DNA of 64,000 nucleotides, taken from Owenia fusiformis (Eukaryota > Annelida > Polychaeta > Sabellida > Oweniidae). Position 1 is the first letter of the stretch, and the number at the start of each line of letters is the position of its first letter. Both the position numbers and the translations under genes were made by a program. The stretch spans positions 34,753,366 through 34,817,365 of the forward strand of contig CAIIXF020000001.1 in the NCBI GenBank assembly GCA_903813345.2, read 5' to 3'. The notes beneath the pieces were generated by a model, which worked only from the letters and a program-made list of their open reading frames with translations, was not told where the DNA came from and did not search any database. Below, one piece after another: positions 59,986 to 64,000 of this stretch.

Positions 59986-60314
59986 GTATGCATTGTTTAA
60001 AAATGACATCAAACAGGGTACACAAGTGGAACAGGGTATACAAATGCTTATGCGGCTCGCACAAACGTTTTTCTCTTCACAAACCATGATGTGCCGATCA
60101 CAAACCTTGATGTACCGATCACACACCTTGATGTAACATAAATTGCTTTCTAGAGATGTTCGAGATTTTGTTCTAAATCTCGCGTTACTGTTGCACTGAA
60201 CGAAATAACACATTGGCGAGGCAAAAAGATAAAAAGATCTAGTTTGTAATTTCTCAATAAATGGCCACTGGACGTCTCCCTAGCCTAGGGCCTAGGGTAT
60301 TCTATTGTATATTC

Positions 60315-62204
60315 TTAACTCCTTAACGCCTGATCCCTATAGTGGTTAAAATTGGTGAAATGTGCATTAAATATTAATTTAAATGCTTTTTATTCAATAT
60401 TATACAAATATATGACTGTCATATATCAAAATGAAGAGAATTACCCATATTTCTCATTTTTACCTAATTTGCATAAATTATGCAAAAATAATGATGTCAT
60501 TGTGACGTCACAAGGCTGAAATTGAGCATTTTATTTCATTAAATTGAGTCATATCTCTACAGTCAATACAGTTTTTCTCAAATACTGTTCAATTATTGCA
60601 ATTTTGGAAAACATGTATTTGTTCTCCTTGATTTAAGCTTTAAAATGGTATATTACATGATGGGTATAAGGAAGATTTGGTGTAACTAGATTATGCTAAA
60701 GTTTGCGATGCCGAGCCAAAAATTCCAGGAATCGTGGAAAATCTCGGAAAATTATGTCGAAATGTTTAATTGAAATATGTAATCTATAACAAATAAACTT
60801 TTAACTTGAATAATTTTTATTATATATTATAGGCCATACTAAGGGGGATTGCTCATATACTGTTTTTGCCTAATTTGCATATATTATGAAAATATAGCGA
60901 TGTCATAAGATGACGCAAGAACGGTTTGTTCCGTCAACTAAATTCCATATTCAGGAATAAATAATTTTTATTACCCGAGCCGATTCAGTTGATAAATGTT
61001 TAATAACCCAGTTCTGTTTCATAACAGCTTTAAAATGATAAACTACATGAAGCATAGAAAAATAATATACTGTCACGACTCACTAGAATAAACCAGACGA
61101 TCTGCGATAAGGTACTGATATTTGACAAATCGATGAAAATCATGACTCTACAATGTTTTGAAGAAATAATAGATGTATAAAGATGTGTTAAAAGCAAATT
61201 TCTGCTTGTGAATGTCTGTTTGTTCATGTACTCATTATGTTTGATTGCTAATAAACCAGATAGATCATGAACATGCAAGTAATCCTCAAACTGCTTGGCC
61301 TTTCATGGGTTTCCCCAACAAAGGCTTCTGATACACCCCCCCCCTGAATCCCTATGCTCCCCCCTGAATTCCTATGCCCCCCTCCCTATACTACTCAACA
61401 TTTTTCAAAATATATTTGTGTTGATTGTCCTACACACCTTGCAACAAGATTTTAATGTGCCATGACATCTTACAGTAGCTATAAGAGTGAGGAAAGACGA
61501 AAAATAGTGAAAAAATAAAGCTATTCACCTATTATCGCCCACTATAAAATCGGCCATAAAAATTAACAGAGTGAATTCATCTGCCATTCAAGGTTTTGTA
61601 GGCGCATAAAGGTAGTAAAATTAACAATATAGTAACCCTTTACACCCTTTATATGTGTTTCAATTGGAAATATTGATGAACTGATCTCACAAAGCATGGA
61701 TATTGAGAAAATATTTTTAGATTGAAAATTGAATTTTTCTCAGAAATCGGGCCTTGATTGACTTGAATGAAAACGAACATATTCTTACCTTTTTCATCAA
61801 TCTAGCTCATCTTTTCTACGTTCGCTGATACCCCTAGTATTATAATACTTGAAACTAGTTTCAGAAAGTGCATCTGTTGCCCCTAGATGGCTTGATATTT
61901 CAATAATTATATTTTAAATTTCGCGGTTCAGCCTCTTGGTCGAACCGGAAATCAATAATTTCAAAAATATTTAAATTTGTTCTTTTGCATTATTTTTTGG
62001 TCAATAACAACAAAATTGGTCAAAATAAGTGAACAAAGCAGTATTCTATGAATGTATTTATATTTATTCACAACTTTATATAACAATTATAGGGAAATAG
62101 CGTGGAAAGATGCAATTATATTTTGGTAAGATTTTTCTTTATCGGGTGACGTCATAAACCCGTCAAATCGATCATATATGATCGATTAGGCATGACGGAG
62201 TTAA
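60315..62204. mobile_element. TTAA-flanked (piggyBac-like) non-autonomous element
   Basis: Element 60319-62200 (1.88 kb) has inverted ends CTCCTTAACGCCTGATC and GATTAGGCATGACGGAG beside TTAA on both sides. The interior is AT-rich with a C-rich patch at 61336-61384; no transposase is recognisable. Confidence 0.7.
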
Positions 62205-62854
62205 TTTAAAATTTACATTTTATAACATTTCAACGGAGGGCGCCATATTATAGAAACCAGGATGTAAATATCACGTGACTTCAAATTTCGCACCCTATGT
62301 GAAGTGCAACGTGTTTATGACAGCCTATGCGAGCAGGAACCATCCTATGCGAGTTTGAACTCAATGCGTGTGTAAAATTGACACGTTCGTTCGAAATTTA
62401 CTTTGATCCATGTGTAATTCTTGTAGTATTTTATGCAACTTATAACCACAATACGTGTGACATTTCAACATTGCTTTTGGATTTTTGAAAAATAATTGGA
62501 GTTAGTGCTAACTCTTTGTGTGACACTTGATATTACCAGTGCCTGTGTGAATGAAAATGAGTCATGTAAGAAAATTAACTGTTGGTATAACATGGATTGA
62601 AAATGGCATACGATGATGCGAGTTTCGCATATAATGATGCGTATTTCGCATAGTATGATGCGAGTTTCGCGAATCATATGGTTCGAGTATCGCATCATAT
62701 AGTTCGATTTTTCCCATACATCATGTAATGTCCAATTTTGATACAAAATAAATTCCATATGCGTCTACATCTTGAGAGAGTCAAAACAGAAATGTTTGTG
62801 ACTAGTCAAAACTTATCCCGTACCAGGACACGGGATAAGTCAAAACAGTAATGT

Positions 62855-63170
62855 TTGGGAGTACTTTGAATTTAAAAAATAAGCAATCAAATGACCAAAT
62901 TGAAACAGTTTATGTAAAAATGGAAACATTTATATTTATCCTAACTTTTGTATATTTTAGTTTGTTTTGTAGTTTAGCTATCATATCTGTGTTCTCTTAT
63001 GTTTTGATACTTTTCTGCCATGTTATTTTCAGAAAAGTTTACATGGCTGAAACTCCCTAAATTACAAAAGGCCACAGCTTTGCCTCACATTATACATTAC
63101 TATCTGAAATATACAAAAGTTAGGATAAATATAAATGTTTCTATTTTTACATGAATTGTTTCAATTTGGT
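62855..63170. repeat. Foldback repeat related to 32385 and 19280
   Basis: The left half (CTTTGAATTTAAAAAATAAG ... AACTCCCTAAATTAC) and the right half (TATACAAAAGTTAGGATAAA ... TTTGGTCATTTGATTGCTTA) are inverted copies, making a small hairpin element into whose right edge the helentron at 63188 inserted. Confidence 0.65.
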
Positions 63171-63187
63171 CATTTGATTGCTTATTA

Positions 63188-64000
63188 TCCCATCGAACGA
63201 AGTTCAGAGGGATAAAGGGAACGCCTCCGTCCATACGTACGTACGTACGTCCGTCAACCGTCTGTACGTACGTCCATGCGTACGTAAGTCCGTCCGTCCG
63301 TCTGTACGTACGTCCGTCCGGGCAATAACTCAAATACCGTTGGCCCGATTTTGTTCATACTTTGTACACATATACCCTATGGGGGTAGAAGTTCTGATCG
63401 AAAGCCGATTTTCAAAATGGCCACTCATTTCAAAATGGCGGCCATTTTAGTGCCGATTTTACAGTAATTTAGGTGCAATATGTAAAACTGTAATAGCAAT
63501 ATGTTTTAAATGTAAAAAAATTATAAAGGACATTAATAAAGCTACAAATGTAGATATTAAAAAAGCACATGGCAGCCATCTTGAAAAATGGCGGCCTTTA
63601 CTCGTTATTTTACGATTTTTGCTGTAACTCGAAAAGTAGTGGAGTGATTTTGTTCATATTTGGTATGTGAATACTATAAACATTGCACACTGTTTAAAGA
63701 CACTTTTGGTAGAAGGTGGCCATTTTGAAAAATGGCCGCCATATTAACGTTTTTTACTAAAACTCGAAAAGTAGTGGAGCGATTTTGTTCATATTTGGTA
63801 TGTGAATACTATAAGCATGGCACACTGTCCTATGACACTTTTGGTAGAAGGCGGCCATTTTGAAAAAAAATTTGAAAAATGGCTGCCATTTTAACATATT
63901 TTACTATAACTCGAAAAGTAGTGAAGCGATTTTGTTCATATTTGGCATGTGAATACTATAAGCATGGCACACTGTCTAAAGACACTTTTGGTAGAAGGTG
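63188..64000 (+). mobile_element. Helentron-like element, family 2 (runs off right edge)
   Basis: Starts TCCCATCGAACGAAGTTCAG after host A, followed by a (GTAC/GTCC)n block (63230-63320), GGGCAATAACTCAAATACCG and at least four ~135-bp units with GGCGGCCATTTTGAAAA. The 3' hairpin lies beyond the window. Confidence 0.8.

Larger units (their letters stand above)
59000..62767. mobile_element. Element 'E' copy 2, 8-bp TSD TGCGTCTA, with two nested insertions
   Basis: TGCGTCTA occurs at 59000-59007 and 62760-62767. The inner ends carry GTATCAAAATTGGACAT in inverted orientation. Its own sequence (59008-59174, 59986-60267 and 62205-62759) is collinear with copy 1 at 14711. It is interrupted by a D element and a TTAA-flanked element. 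Confidence 0.75.

Overview
This is eukaryotic nuclear DNA from an invertebrate animal. Genes are split into small exons with GT..AG introns, introns reach 21 kb, and the sequence is AT-rich and packed with transposable elements (TEs). The abundance of non-autonomous helentron-like elements carrying (ACGG)n/(GTCY)n microsatellites and ~135-145 bp core repeats recalls the 'pearl' elements of bivalves, so a mollusc or other marine lophotrochozoan is a reasonable guess, but the sequence does not prove it. I see no bacterial, plasmid or viral gene set.

Three conserved genes can be assembled by joining exons in frame. (1) The 5' half of a FAM91A1 orthologue is on the minus strand: six coding exons from 40584 to 1360, with the rest beyond the left edge. 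It codes for the N-terminal ~214 residues of a trans-Golgi/endosome tethering adaptor. (2) A TMEM234 orthologue is on the plus strand, with four exons at 44214-45664; the short first exon is not identified. (3) A complete SKAP-family adaptor (N-terminal helix, PH, tyrosine-rich linker, SH3) is on the minus strand, with eight exons from 57458 to 50292, giving an uninterrupted 510-residue frame. FAM91A1 and TMEM234 are divergent; TMEM234 and SKAP are convergent. An orphan 3'-terminal exon lies at 626-874 inside a FAM91A1 intron.

Most of the rest is nested TEs whose boundaries can often be fixed by target-site duplications (TSDs). These include helentron-like elements (3374, 10838, 12553, 20022, 30113, 52664 and 63188); foldback elements ending in CAC with 5-bp TSDs (5460, 36201, 46085); hAT-like elements with 8-bp TSDs (8668, 41527, 57870, 59175); TTAA-flanked piggyBac-like elements (26216, 60319); mariner/pogo-like elements (15901, 18799, 23712, 38666, 9673); a 3.9-kb foldback with TTA TSDs (21423); a pair of 418-bp direct repeats like a small LTR element (32600-34337); and LINE 3' fragments (43.5-43.9, 52.6 and 53.6-54.4 kb). 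Two copies of one ~2-kb element (7365-10652 and 17819-25604) act as reciprocal empty sites for each other's insertions.

The most unusual signals are: RAG/Transib-like element termini; an ATGGCGG (YY1-like) word that recurs in unrelated TE families; a perfect palindrome downstream of TMEM234 holding a phase-compatible mini-exon; a minisatellite that appears to be seeded by the TMEM234 stop-codon region; and a CTCF-like site in near-identical terminal repeats whose only noticed difference falls in that site.
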